A DNA stretch of 43,831 nucleotides. It comes from WJKP01 sp964531215. Lineage in GTDB: Bacteria; Patescibacteriota; Patescibacteriia; CAIXNZ01. The notes under the pieces are model-generated. The model saw nothing but the letters and a program-made list of their open reading frames with translations, was not told the origin of the DNA and ran no database searches. Each line of letters starts with the position of its first letter. Position 1 is the first letter of the stretch. Of this stretch, positions 15,813-22,828 are shown piece by piece. A program made the position numbers and the translations under genes. The stretch lies in the NCBI GenBank assembly GCA_964531215.1, contig CAZHFK010000003.1:1-43831 (forward strand). The letters run 5' to 3'.

Positions 15813-18800
15813 ATGATATTTAATCAAAATAAATCATTGGATTTCGATAGTATTAAATTAAAATTAGCTTCACCAGAGGGAATAAAAAATTGGTCTCATG
15901 GTGAAGTCTTAAAACCTGAAACAATCAATTATCGTACCCAAAAACCGGAAAAAGATGGGCTTTTTTGCGAAAAAATTTTTGGCCCCTCAAAAGACTGGGA
16001 ATGTTATTGTGGTAAATATAAAAAAATTCGTTATAAAGGTATTATTTGTGATAAATGCGGCGTTGAAGTTACTCATTCAATTGTTCGTCGTGAAAGAATG
16101 GGACACATAGAATTGGCAGCGCCCGCTTCTCATATTTGGTTTTTAAGAGGCGTGCCGTCGCGTTTAGGTCTGATTTTGGATATTTCAGCTCAGAATTTGG
16201 AAAAAGTAATTTATTTTGCCAATTTTATTGTAATCAAAGTAGATGAAGATTTAAAAAATCAGGCAAATGAACAATTAAAAGCCGAGTATAAAACGAAGAA
16301 AAAACAAATAGAAAGTAATTTTAAAAATCGAGTTAATCAAATTAAAAAAGATAAAAATTTAAAAACAAAAGATAAGGACAAAAAAATTATTGAATTAAAT
16401 AAAGAAAAAGAAGAAACATTGAAAGAATTGGAAACTGAGTTTACTAAAACCGAGGCAGATTTAAAAGAATTAAAAGTTAAAAATATAATTTCTGAAGAAT
16501 TTTATCATGATTTGTCTTTGAAATTTGGTTATCTTTTTGAAGCCAGTATCGGAGCAGAAGCAATCAGAAAATTATTAACTGAAATTGATTTGGAAAAATT
16601 GGTTAAAAAATTACAAGCTGACGAGGAAGAAGCTATCGGCGCCAAAAAAGATAGAATAGTAAAACGTTTAAAATTAATTAAAAATTTAGCCAAAAACGAG
16701 ATTAGACCGGAATGGATGATTTTAAATGTTATTCCGGTAATTCCGCCTGATTTAAGGCCCATGGTGCCTTTAGACGGTGGCCGTTTTGCTACCTCTGATT
16801 TAAATGATTTATATCGTCGGGTAATTAATAGAAATAATCGTTTGAAAAAATTAAAAGAACTTAACGCCCCGGAAGTTATTATCCGTAATGAAAAAAGAAT
16901 GCTTCAGGAGGCAGTTGATGCGTTGATTGATAATAGCGCTCGTCATTCCAAGACTACCACTGCTTCAACCGGTCAAAAAAGACAATTAAAATCAATTGCT
17001 GATATTTTAAAAGGCAAACAAGGTCGTTTCAGACAAAATCTTTTGGGAAAAAGAATTGATTATTCAGGCCGTAGCGTAATTGTTGTCGGTTCTGATTTGC
17101 CCTTGGATGAATGCGGTTTGCCTAAAAGAATGGCTTTGGAATTATTTAAACCTTTTGTGATTAGCCAATTGATTAAAAGCGAATTTGTTCATAATATTCG
17201 CAGCGCCAATCGTTTTATTGAAAGTGGCCGGCCAGAAGTTTGGGATATTTTAGAAGAAATAGTTAAAGATGCGCATGTATTATTAAATCGTGCGCCGACT
17301 TTGCATCGTTTGGGTATTCAGGCTTTTCGGCCGACTTTGATTGAAGGCAAGGCGATTCAATTGCATCCTTTGGTTTGTTCGGCTTTTAATGCTGATTTTG
17401 ACGGTGATCAAATGGCGGTTCATGTACCTTTGACTGAACAAGCCAAAGAAGAAGCCAAAGAAATAATGTTATCCAAGAGAAATTTATTAAAACCGGCGAC
17501 TGGTAATCCGATTACCACACCGAAAATGGATATTGTTTGGGGTTGTTATTATATAACCAGCTTGGAGGATATTAGAGAAGAACCACGAGCCTTTGCTTCT
17601 TTTCAGGATGCTGTTTTGGCTTATCGTTCCAAAATAATTACTATCAGAGAGAGAATTAAGGTAAAAACAACTTTGCCTGATAAAGAGCAGCCAGAAGTCA
17701 TTGAGACCAATGTAGGCAGGATCTTTTTTAATAAGATTTTAGCAGAAGGTATGCCGTTTTATAATGAACAGATTAATACAAAAAAATTAGGTCAAATAAT
17801 TAAATATTGTTTGGAAATATTAGGCAAAGACGCGACAGCCAAATTATTAGATGATGTAAAAGATTTGGGTTATTATTATTTAACTAAAAGCGGTTATTCT
17901 TGGGGTATGGATGATTTGCCGATTTTGGAACAAAAACAAACTTTAATCGAGCAAGGTGATAAAATTATTGATGAAGTCAATGAACAATATGAACAAGGTC
18001 TTTTAACCAAAAGCGAAAGACACTCTAAAATTATTGAAATTTGGACCGGGATCAAAGATAAAATCGTGCAGATTTCTCAGGACAGTTTGGACAAAGAAGG
18101 ACCGGTTTACAGCATGGTAAGTGCCGGTGCCAGAGGTTCTTGGGGGCAGGTAACACAAATGGTTGGCATGAAAGGGTTGGTATCTAATCCAGCTGGCGAG
18201 ATTATTGAATTGCCGGTCAAGGCCAGCTTTAAAGAGGGTTTTGGCGTTTTGGAATATTTTATTTCCACTCATGGCTCTCGAAAAGGACTTTCTGATACGG
18301 CTTTAAGAACTGCTAACGCGGGTTATTTGACCAGACGTTTGGTTGATGTGGCGCAAGACGTGGTTATTCAGGAAGAAGATTGCGGGGATAAAAAAGGTAT
18401 TGTTTATACTAAAAAAGAAAGCCAGGAGATAGGAGTTGATCTTTTGGAAAGAGTTTGGGGCAGGGTTTGTTTGGACAAGATTACGAATCCGGAAAATGAC
18501 GAGGTTATTATTAATAAAAATGAAATAATCAGTGATGAAGTGGTTAGAAAATTAAAAGATATGGATTTGGAACAAATTACAGTGCGTTCTGTTTTGGCTT
18601 GTAAACTGGCCAGAGGTATTTGTAAAAAATGTTATGGTTATGATCTGGGTTATAATGAACTGGCTAAATTAGGTACGGCAGTTGGTGTTGTTGCCGCTCA
18701 GAGTATTGGTGAACCCGGCACCCAGCTGACCATGAGAACTTTCCATACCGGCGGTGTAGCTGGTTCTGATATTACTCAAGGGTTGCCTAGAGTCGAAGAA

Positions 18801-19703
18801 TTATTTGAAGCCAGGTCGCCCAAACGCAAAGCTTTTATCGCTGACGTTGACGGGGTGGCCAGTATTGCTGAAGCGCCCAAGAAAATCGAAGATGAAAAAG
18901 GCCATGTTTTATTAAGTACGACTTATGGCCAAAAAATAATCAAGATTAAATACGATGAGCTGGAAGAAGATATTCATCCAATTAAAGATGATAAAGCGGT
19001 TATAAAAGTTAAAGAAGGTCAAAAAGTCAAAAAAGGCGATGTTTTGTTTGAACAAGGCAAGAAAGAAGTTAAAGCTAAAAAGGCTGGTGTAATTAAATTA
19101 ACTGAAAAAACTGTTAAAGTTATAGCTCAAATAGAAAAAGAAAAAGAATACTTAATACCGCCAGGTTATCGAATTTGGATTAAAGACGGCGATTTTGTCA
19201 AAGTTGGAGATCAATTAACCGAAGGCAGTCTTGATTTACAGCAGCTGTATAAATTAAAAGGTAGAGATGAGGTTAAAAAATACATTGTTAAGGAAATTCA
19301 GTATATTTATTCTTCACAAGGCCAGAAATTAAATGAAAAACATATTGAAGTAATTATTAAGCAATTATTCAGTCGTTGTTTGGTTAAAGATTCTGGTGAT
19401 ACTAATTTATTGCCGAACGAAATTATTGAAAGTTCAGAACTGGAAGAGGCTAATGTTGAAATTAGAAAAGGAAAAGGTAAAGAAGCCACAGCTGAAGAAT
19501 TATTTTTGGGTATTACCAAAGTATCTTTATCAACCCGTAGTTTCTTATCAGCTGCGTCGTTTCAGGAAACTTCCAGAGTTTTGATTAACGCGGCTATTAC
19601 AGGCAAGGTAGATGCTTTGGATGGCTTAAAAGAAAACGTAATTATTGGCCGCTTAATTCCGGCTGGTACCGGCTTTAAAAAGAAAAGCAAAAGTAAAAAA
19701 TAA
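15813..19703 (+). CDS. rpoC: DNA-directed RNA polymerase subunit beta'
   Basis: 1296 residues. The N-terminal zinc site is CYCG...CDKCG near residues 67-87. The catalytic magnesium loop NADFDGDQMAVH begins near 526. Trigger-loop and bridge-helix regions (GARGSWGQVTQMVGMKGLV, SYFISTHGSRKGL-like) and the second zinc site (CKLARGICKKCYG) follow. Between about 148 and 225 lies a Lys/Glu-rich coiled-coil insertion that enlarges the usual N-terminal region. It is co-transcribed with rpoB and ends at a good terminator. The ATG has no SD. Confidence 0.98.
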   Translation: MIFNQNKSLDFDSIKLKLASPEGIKNWSHGEVLKPETINYRTQKPEKDGLFCEKIFGPSKDWECYCGKYKKIRYKGIICDKCGVEVTHSIVRRERMGHIELAAPASHIWFLRGVPSRLGLILDISAQNLEKVIYFANFIVIKVDEDLKNQANEQLKAEYKTKKKQIESNFKNRVNQIKKDKNLKTKDKDKKIIELNKEKEETLKELETEFTKTEADLKELKVKNIISEEFYHDLSLKFGYLFEASIGAEAIRKLLTEIDLEKLVKKLQADEEEAIGAKKDRIVKRLKLIKNLAKNEIRPEWMILNVIPVIPPDLRPMVPLDGGRFATSDLNDLYRRVINRNNRLKKLKELNAPEVIIRNEKRMLQEAVDALIDNSARHSKTTTASTGQKRQLKSIADILKGKQGRFRQNLLGKRIDYSGRSVIVVGSDLPLDECGLPKRMALELFKPFVISQLIKSEFVHNIRSANRFIESGRPEVWDILEEIVKDAHVLLNRAPTLHRLGIQAFRPTLIEGKAIQLHPLVCSAFNADFDGDQMAVHVPLTEQAKEEAKEIMLSKRNLLKPATGNPITTPKMDIVWGCYYITSLEDIREEPRAFASFQDAVLAYRSKIITIRERIKVKTTLPDKEQPEVIETNVGRIFFNKILAEGMPFYNEQINTKKLGQIIKYCLEILGKDATAKLLDDVKDLGYYYLTKSGYSWGMDDLPILEQKQTLIEQGDKIIDEVNEQYEQGLLTKSERHSKIIEIWTGIKDKIVQISQDSLDKEGPVYSMVSAGARGSWGQVTQMVGMKGLVSNPAGEIIELPVKASFKEGFGVLEYFISTHGSRKGLSDTALRTANAGYLTRRLVDVAQDVVIQEEDCGDKKGIVYTKKESQEIGVDLLERVWGRVCLDKITNPENDEVIINKNEIISDEVVRKLKDMDLEQITVRSVLACKLARGICKKCYGYDLGYNELAKLGTAVGVVAAQSIGEPGTQLTMRTFHTGGVAGSDITQGLPRVEELFEARSPKRKAFIADVDGVASIAEAPKKIEDEKGHVLLSTTYGQKIIKIKYDELEEDIHPIKDDKAVIKVKEGQKVKKGDVLFEQGKKEVKAKKAGVIKLTEKTVKVIAQIEKEKEYLIPPGYRIWIKDGDFVKVGDQLTEGSLDLQQLYKLKGRDEVKKYIVKEIQYIYSSQGQKLNEKHIEVIIKQLFSRCLVKDSGDTNLLPNEIIESSELEEANVEIRKGKGKEATAEELFLGITKVSLSTRSFLSAASFQETSRVLINAAITGKVDALDGLKENVIIGRLIPAGTGFKKKSKSKK

Positions 19704-19726
19704 ATATTTAAAAAAGATTTAATATA

Positions 19727-19757
19727 AAAAACACTCCTTTTTGAAAGGGGTGTTTTT
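19727..19757 (+). terminator. rpoBC terminator
   Basis: AAAAACACTCCTTT (19727-19740), a 3-base loop, then AAAGGGGTGTTTTT (19744-19757). The 14-bp stem has one G-U pair and ends in a T-run, 23 bases past the rpoC stop. Confidence 0.9.
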
Positions 19758-19808
19758 GTTTGATGATATTTATTGTTAATTAACTATTAACAAGCGAGTT
19801 TTAATTTT

Positions 19809-19840
19809 AATATTTTGTTATTTTTTTATAACAAAATATT
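19809..19840 (+). terminator. Second terminator-like hairpin after rpoC
   Basis: AATATTTTGTTAT (19809-19821) pairs perfectly with ATAACAAAATATT (19828-19840), followed by TTTTTATTT. It is an all-AT 13-bp stem, perhaps a backup terminator isolating rpoBC from the strongly transcribed locus after it. Confidence 0.6.
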
Positions 19841-19890
19841 TTTTATTTATTTAAATTTAGCTAAAATCAGTTTATTATTAGCTTTAAGTA

Positions 19891-19919
19891 TTGACAAAAG
19901 TTATTAAATGTGATATACT
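19891..19919 (+). promoter_or_regulatory. Consensus promoter P1 of the 20-22.4 kb locus
   Basis: TTGACA (19891-19896), a 17-base spacer, TATACT (19914-19919). Start expected near 19926. Confidence 0.75.
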
Positions 19920-19978
19920 ACGCTATTACGCTAAAAATTTTGAATAGCATCCAGTTTTAAAAGAAAGCCAAACACCTA

Positions 19979-20007
19979 TTGACAAAATTATGAAAATATG
20001 CTATAAT
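19979..20007 (+). promoter_or_regulatory. Perfect consensus promoter P2 of the 20-22.4 kb locus
   Basis: TTGACA (19979-19984), a 17-base spacer, TATAAT (20002-20007): an exact sigma70 consensus. Start expected near 20014, just before the structured RNA. Two such promoters in tandem suggest high expression. Confidence 0.85.
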
Positions 20008-20013
20008 AATATA

Positions 20014-20200
20014 TCAAGCTAAAAATAGGACTTTATAATTAGTTAGTAAAAATATGGGGGTAGTAGTGCATTTAGCCCAGTAGATTGATTCCGGCTTTTG
20101 CTAGAAACAGTCTACACTAAATGTTGCTGGTCAGGTCTTTGACCTTAAAGCCAGCAGTCTCTTTCAGAGACATGCCTCCATGCTTTTACCAATTAGTTAG
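20014..20200 (+). ncRNA. Candidate multi-branched structured RNA (four-way junction)
   Basis: This ORF-free stretch folds on inspection into a closed four-stem structure. P1: 20046-20061 with 20174-20189 (16 bp, one mismatch, some G-U). P2: CATTTAG (20069-20075) with CTAAATG (20117-20123), continued by GTAGATTG/CAGTCTAC. P3: GCTGG (20126-20130) with CCAGC (20151-20155), enclosing AGGTC/GACCT. P4: GTCTC/GAGAC (20157-20171). The direct repeat AATTAGTTAG flanks it (20037-20046 and 20191-20200). The P2 loop has ATTCCGGCTTTTGCTAG, near-identical to a motif in the RNA at 7.6 kb. No known family was recognised; it is not tmRNA, RNase P, SRP RNA or 6S by sequence landmarks. Confidence 0.55.
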
Positions 20201-20213
20201 AACATTGAAAAAT

Positions 20214-20316
20214 TTAAGCCTCAAATAAAGGGTCAGCTAAAGAATCCCATATAATAAAACAAAATGTACATTTTAACATATAGCGGGATCTCTTTGACCC
20301 TTTATCTGGGGCTTAA
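20214..20316 (+). ncRNA. Long hairpin following the multi-branched RNA
   Basis: 20214-20235 pairs with 20295-20316 over 22 bases (20 Watson-Crick, one G-U, one mismatch), with conserved arms TTAAGCC...GGGTCA and TGACCC...GGCTTAA. Inside, AATCCC/GGGAT and the palindrome AAAATGTACATTTT extend it. The 3' arm plus loop (20271-20298) is an imperfect antisense match to the start of the rpoB leader. It may be part of the same transcript as the RNA before it, or a leader control element for the ORF at 20371. Confidence 0.55.
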
Positions 20317-20370
20317 GCAATAACTTAAGCAATAAGCTGATGTAAACTTCACAAGCAAGGAGGTTTTAAG

Positions 20371-20538
20371 ATGAGATTATGGAGAATTCGATTGGTAACC
20401 GGAGAGATTCGGGATGAAGAAGAGAGCAAGGCCAGATGGGCGATTGCCAAAAATCTGGCCAAGTTCGTGGATTATATCTGGCTGATTGAAGATATTCAGC
20501 CAGCAACATCCACCATGACATCAACATCAACAATGTAA
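20371..20538 (+). CDS. 55-residue protein of unknown function, strong SD
   Basis: AAGGAGG ends 8 bases before the ATG. The product starts MRLWRIRLVTGEIRDEEE and has a charged helical middle. WAIAKNLAKFVDYIWLIED is amphipathic, and the end is a Thr/Ser/Met-rich tail (STMTSTSTM). There is no signal peptide and no recognised domain. It is the first ORF after the structured leader of the P1/P2 transcript and is closed off by hairpins at 20558-20637. Codon choice is richer in G and C than in the core genes around it. Confidence 0.6.
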   Translation: MRLWRIRLVTGEIRDEEESKARWAIAKNLAKFVDYIWLIEDIQPATSTMTSTSTM

Positions 20539-20557
20539 AGGGGGAACCCCTTAAAAC

Positions 20558-20590
20558 ACGCAAGGGAGTTAAACTAAACCCCTTGCGTTT
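20558..20590 (+). terminator. Terminator-like hairpin after the 55-residue ORF
   Basis: ACGCAAGGG (20558-20566) pairs with CCCTTGCGT (20580-20588) and ends in TTT. The T-run is short, so readthrough to the next ORF is likely. Confidence 0.55.
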
Positions 20591-20637
20591 CATCCCAGGA
20601 CGAAATAGTCTCGTGTAGATTATTTTGTCCTGAGATG
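20591..20637 (+). other. 17-bp hairpin in the spacer before the 307-residue ORF
   Basis: CATCCCAGGACGAAATA (20591-20607) pairs with TATTTTGTCCTGAGATG (20621-20637); the two differences from perfect complementarity are one C-A mismatch and one G-U pair. A smaller hairpin GAGCC AAA GGCTC follows near 20652. Both could set mRNA stability or processing. Confidence 0.5.
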
Positions 20638-20722
20638 AGGCGGAAAAAAAGGAGCCAAAGGCTCTTTAAAATATAAAGTGTTGCATTTTTTTAATGTTTA
20701 ACCCTGAAAAAGGAGGATTGTC

Positions 20723-21646
20723 ATGGCGAGAAAGAATTATGGAGTACCCGGTGCGTTTGGCAACAAAGGAAACAACGCCAGCAATAACGGAAAGAAACAG
20801 GAACGAAGGGAATTTTTTCCGTTTATGGTCAACGGGGTGATCAACATCCCGTTGGAGAGTTTGCGGAATCAGGAAGGTGTGGTCAACATCGGGCCCCGTT
20901 CCACCACTCTGGCGAGCAAGCTGGAGAGGAAAGGTGAAAACATCGTGGCTACGGTGATAAACTCGGTGGTGGCCAAGGTCCATTACTTCGGCATCCGTGT
21001 CGCGGAATACGTCGACGTCAAAGGCATGACCGCGACCGTGGCCTGCACGCCTGGCGGAAAACAGTTGCCTGAAAAGTGCATGGCGATCAGGCAGGGCAAG
21101 CCCTACCGCGATCGCAATGGGCAGATCTGCTATCAGGGACTGTCCCATGCCGCCATTGTGACGGCCAAGGGACAGTTCGGCAAGTGCTTCGTCAACGTGA
21201 TAGGCTTCAAGAAGGGTTCCAAGACCGACACCTCCATCGAGATCGAGGAAACCAGGCATAGCCTGGATTGGCCCGACGAGCTGGTAGGCAGGTTTTACCT
21301 GGACGAGTCCGAAGATTACATTCCGAGCCAGTCCGAGGTCGAGCATTACATCAGAGAACACCTCGCCAGAAAAGGAGAGGCACGGCGCGAAGCGCTCTGG
21401 CCCTACATCTCGGTGATGGCTCTCTGCTACCGCAAGTGTTGCGGAGAGACAGTCATCGGCGAGGACGGCGAGGAATATTCTTTGTCCATGCTGGACATGG
21501 AGCCCACCAAGGAGCCCGAGACCGACCAGTCCGACGAGCCCGCGGCCACCGTGGACATCGCCGGGATGCAGGCCGCGGAAGCCGCCGAGGACAAGCAACC
21601 CAAAAAAAAGAAGAAGTCCCGGAAAAAGACCGGCACAGACAAGTAA
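20723..21646 (+). CDS. 307-residue GC-rich protein of unknown function
   Basis: AAAGGAGG precedes the ATG by 8 bases. The N-terminus (1-30) is Gly/Asn/Lys-rich and disordered. The middle (about 31-245) looks globular, with strands around INIPLESLRNQEGVVNIGP and VATVINSVVAKVHYFGIRVA, seven cysteines (108, 119, 136, 155, 235, 239, 240) and charged helices. Residues 255-290 are acidic, and the end is a Lys-rich tail (KKKKKSRKK), suggesting nucleic-acid contact. No family recognised. GC-ending codons dominate, unlike neighbouring rpoC or HU. There are no TM segments or signal peptide. A 310-residue antisense frame here is judged a shadow. Confidence 0.75.
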   Translation: MARKNYGVPGAFGNKGNNASNNGKKQERREFFPFMVNGVINIPLESLRNQEGVVNIGPRSTTLASKLERKGENIVATVINSVVAKVHYFGIRVAEYVDVKGMTATVACTPGGKQLPEKCMAIRQGKPYRDRNGQICYQGLSHAAIVTAKGQFGKCFVNVIGFKKGSKTDTSIEIEETRHSLDWPDELVGRFYLDESEDYIPSQSEVEHYIREHLARKGEARREALWPYISVMALCYRKCCGETVIGEDGEEYSLSMLDMEPTKEPETDQSDEPAATVDIAGMQAAEAAEDKQPKKKKKSRKKTGTDK

Positions 21647-21692
21647 ACGCCGCCCCTTTGGAGGAGCGAAATTCGTTCCTTCCTACCGATAT

Positions 21693-21720
21693 CGGGGCGA
21701 ACCAAACTTGGTTCGCCCCG
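21693..21720 (+). terminator. GC-rich hairpin after the 307-residue ORF
   Basis: CGGGGCGAACCAA (21693-21705) pairs perfectly with TTGGTTCGCCCCG (21708-21720), 13 bp. No T-run follows directly, so it may be a stabiliser or processing site rather than a classical terminator. Confidence 0.55.
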
Positions 21721-21821
21721 CCTACCCAAGACCATAAAGAGATTTGTGGTTTTAGGCAGGAACTTTAAAAAAGGTTCTTTTTTTAACCTTAAAAGTTTTA
21801 TAGATAAGAAAGGAGGAGTTG

Positions 21822-22016
21822 ATGAGGCTGATCTTGGTGGTAACCCGGATTTTGAACAGTATTTATTGGTATTTGTTATGGCAAATGTCAGTTTCCAGGG
21901 ATGTTCCCTGGGCGGTTCAGATTCGGATAAACAGCAGGCCTTTGCTTCCTGATCGGAGCAACCGCGCTGTTTGGGTCGGCGTATGGGACTCCTGTAAGGG
22001 AAAAAGACTGATTTGA
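21822..22016 (+). CDS. Putative 64-residue Trp-rich small protein
   Basis: AAAGGAGG lies 6 bases before the ATG. The product starts MRLILVVTRILNSIYWYLLWQ, a hydrophobic and Trp/Tyr-rich helix that may insert into the membrane. It ends near SNRAVWVGVWDSCKGK. The SNRAV..GVW motif recurs in frame in the next ORF. A perfect 7-bp hairpin (21895-21911) lies inside the reading frame, so part of the region could be acting as RNA. No family recognised. Confidence 0.45.
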   Translation: MRLILVVTRILNSIYWYLLWQMSVSRDVPWAVQIRINSRPLLPDRSNRAVWVGVWDSCKGKRLI

Positions 22017-22053
22017 TCGGAAACCATCAACGACGAAATTAAGGAGGTGAAGG

Positions 22054-22305
22054 TTGAAAATCTGGAGTTTTTTGCTCCGGGTGCTTAGCTGGTCGTTCCC
22101 CCAGAAAAAGAAACGGGAATCCGCTTGTCTGAAAATATTTTTCAGGCAGGCTCGACCGAGCATTCGGACGCAAAAATCAACTACTCCAGAAAGCAACCGC
22201 GCCGTTGAGGCCGGCGTATGGAGCTTTTGGGAGAGGAGCCAGCAGATGTGGCTAAGTTCAACCCTGCACCGCTTTCACCGGCGATCGGCGGTGCCTCCAT
22301 CGTAA
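22054..22305 (+). CDS. Putative 83-residue small protein with TTG start
   Basis: AAGGAGG precedes a TTG start at 22054; no ATG is available nearby. The product is basic and Trp-rich, with ESNRAVEAGVWSFWERS near residue 50, matching the motif of the preceding ORF at protein and DNA level (AGCAACCGCGC, GGCGTATGG). A 13-bp hairpin with G-U pairs (GCTTGTCTGAAAA with TTTTCAGGCAGGC) and the stem CACCG/CGGTG near the end lie inside it. It is probably a paralogue of the 64-residue ORF, or both are structured RNA modules. Confidence 0.4.
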   Translation: MKIWSFLLRVLSWSFPQKKKRESACLKIFFRQARPSIRTQKSTTPESNRAVEAGVWSFWERSQQMWLSSTLHRFHRRSAVPPS

Positions 22306-22316
22306 AGGAGGAAACA

Positions 22317-22346
22317 ATGAGCCTCTACTTATCCGGGTTCACCTAG
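22317..22346 (+). CDS. 9-codon mini-ORF with strong SD before a terminator
   Basis: AAAGGAGG, 5 bases, ATG, then MSLYLSGFT and TAG. It ends 17 bases before a strong terminator. The arrangement (short peptide then terminator hairpin) resembles a leader peptide or a ribosome-loading site, but no structural gene follows on this strand. Confidence 0.4.
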   Translation: MSLYLSGFT

Positions 22347-22363
22347 AAAAAAGATAACATAGC

Positions 22364-22402
22364 AGCCCCTGGTTCTTCATAAAGAAGGATCCAGGGGCTT
22401 TT
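22364..22402 (+). terminator. Terminator closing the 20-22.4 kb locus
   Basis: AGCCCCTGG...CTTC (22364-22377) pairs with GAAG...CCAGGGGCT (22384-22399), followed by TTTT. The GC-rich 9-bp core stem and an inner stem are interrupted by a small internal loop. Confidence 0.85.
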
Positions 22403-22415
22403 AAATTTGCTTAAT

Positions 22416-22485
22416 AAAAAAAGACAAGCTTTTTGGGATCATACAACGACTAAAGTCATTTATAATATTAAGGCTTGTCTTTTTT
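22416..22485. other. Long-loop palindrome between convergent units
   Basis: AAAAAAAGACAAGC (22416-22429) and GCTTGTCTTTTTT (22473-22485) are inverted copies, separated by 43 bases that contain a small GACT/AGTC hairpin. It may end the minus-strand HU unit or the plus-strand locus; the loop is unusually long for a terminator. Confidence 0.5.
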
Positions 22486-22502
22486 CTTGAGGGTAGTAGT
22501 TT

Positions 22503-22796
22503 TTATTCGCCTTTTAATGAGTCTTTTAACGCTTTACCGGCTTTGAATTTAGGAATAGTGACTTCCGGGATATCTATTCTTTCCGCTGGTTTTTGGGGAT
22601 TTACACCTTTACGAGCATGCCTGACTTTGGCTGAAAAAGTACCAAAACCGGTTAAAACAACTTCTTCACCTTTTTTTAAGGTTTCGGTGATAGTGTCCAA
22701 AGCTGATTCTAAAATTTCTTCTGCTTGTTTTTTGGTTAGGCGATTTTTTGAAGCAATAGCTTCAATTAAAGCTGCTTTATTCATATTTTTGGGCAT
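22503..22796 (-). CDS. HU-family DNA-binding protein
   Basis: 97 residues. The sequence MNKAALIEAIASKNRLTKKQAEEILESALDTITETLKKGEEVVLTGFGTFSAKVRHARKG is a full HU/IHF fold, with the DNA-wrapping arm around NPQKPAERIDIPE and the IPKFKAGKALKDSLK C-terminus. It bends and compacts DNA as a dimer. Two ATGs are possible (codons 1 and 5); the second gives the usual HU start. It lies 32 bp downstream of ymdB on the same strand. Confidence 0.95.
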   Translation of the reverse strand: MPKNMNKAALIEAIASKNRLTKKQAEEILESALDTITETLKKGEEVVLTGFGTFSAKVRHARKGVNPQKPAERIDIPEVTIPKFKAGKALKDSLKGE

Positions 22797-22828
22797 TAGT
22801 TATTAGTAATTAAGGTTATATAAATATT

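Noticed and set aside
20126..20155. SRP (4.5S) RNA, suggested by GGTCAGGTC
   Set aside because: The GGAA tetraloop and the AAGCAGCC-type asymmetric loop of SRP RNA are absent, and the stem is one arm of a larger junction.
20214..20316. 6S RNA, because of the long rod-like hairpin
   Set aside because: No central open bubble flanked by two long helices is visible; the loop is a small palindrome. Not excluded by modelling.
20666..21598. 310-residue minus-strand ORF opposite the 307-residue gene
   Set aside because: It has Gly/Leu/His-rich antisense-like composition and no SD, and the plus-strand frame has a strong SD and balanced composition.
21268..21768. 166-residue Arg-rich plus-strand ORF
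   Set aside because: It is an out-of-frame shadow of the GC-rich 307-residue gene; the Arg/Gly/His bias is typical of a shifted frame.
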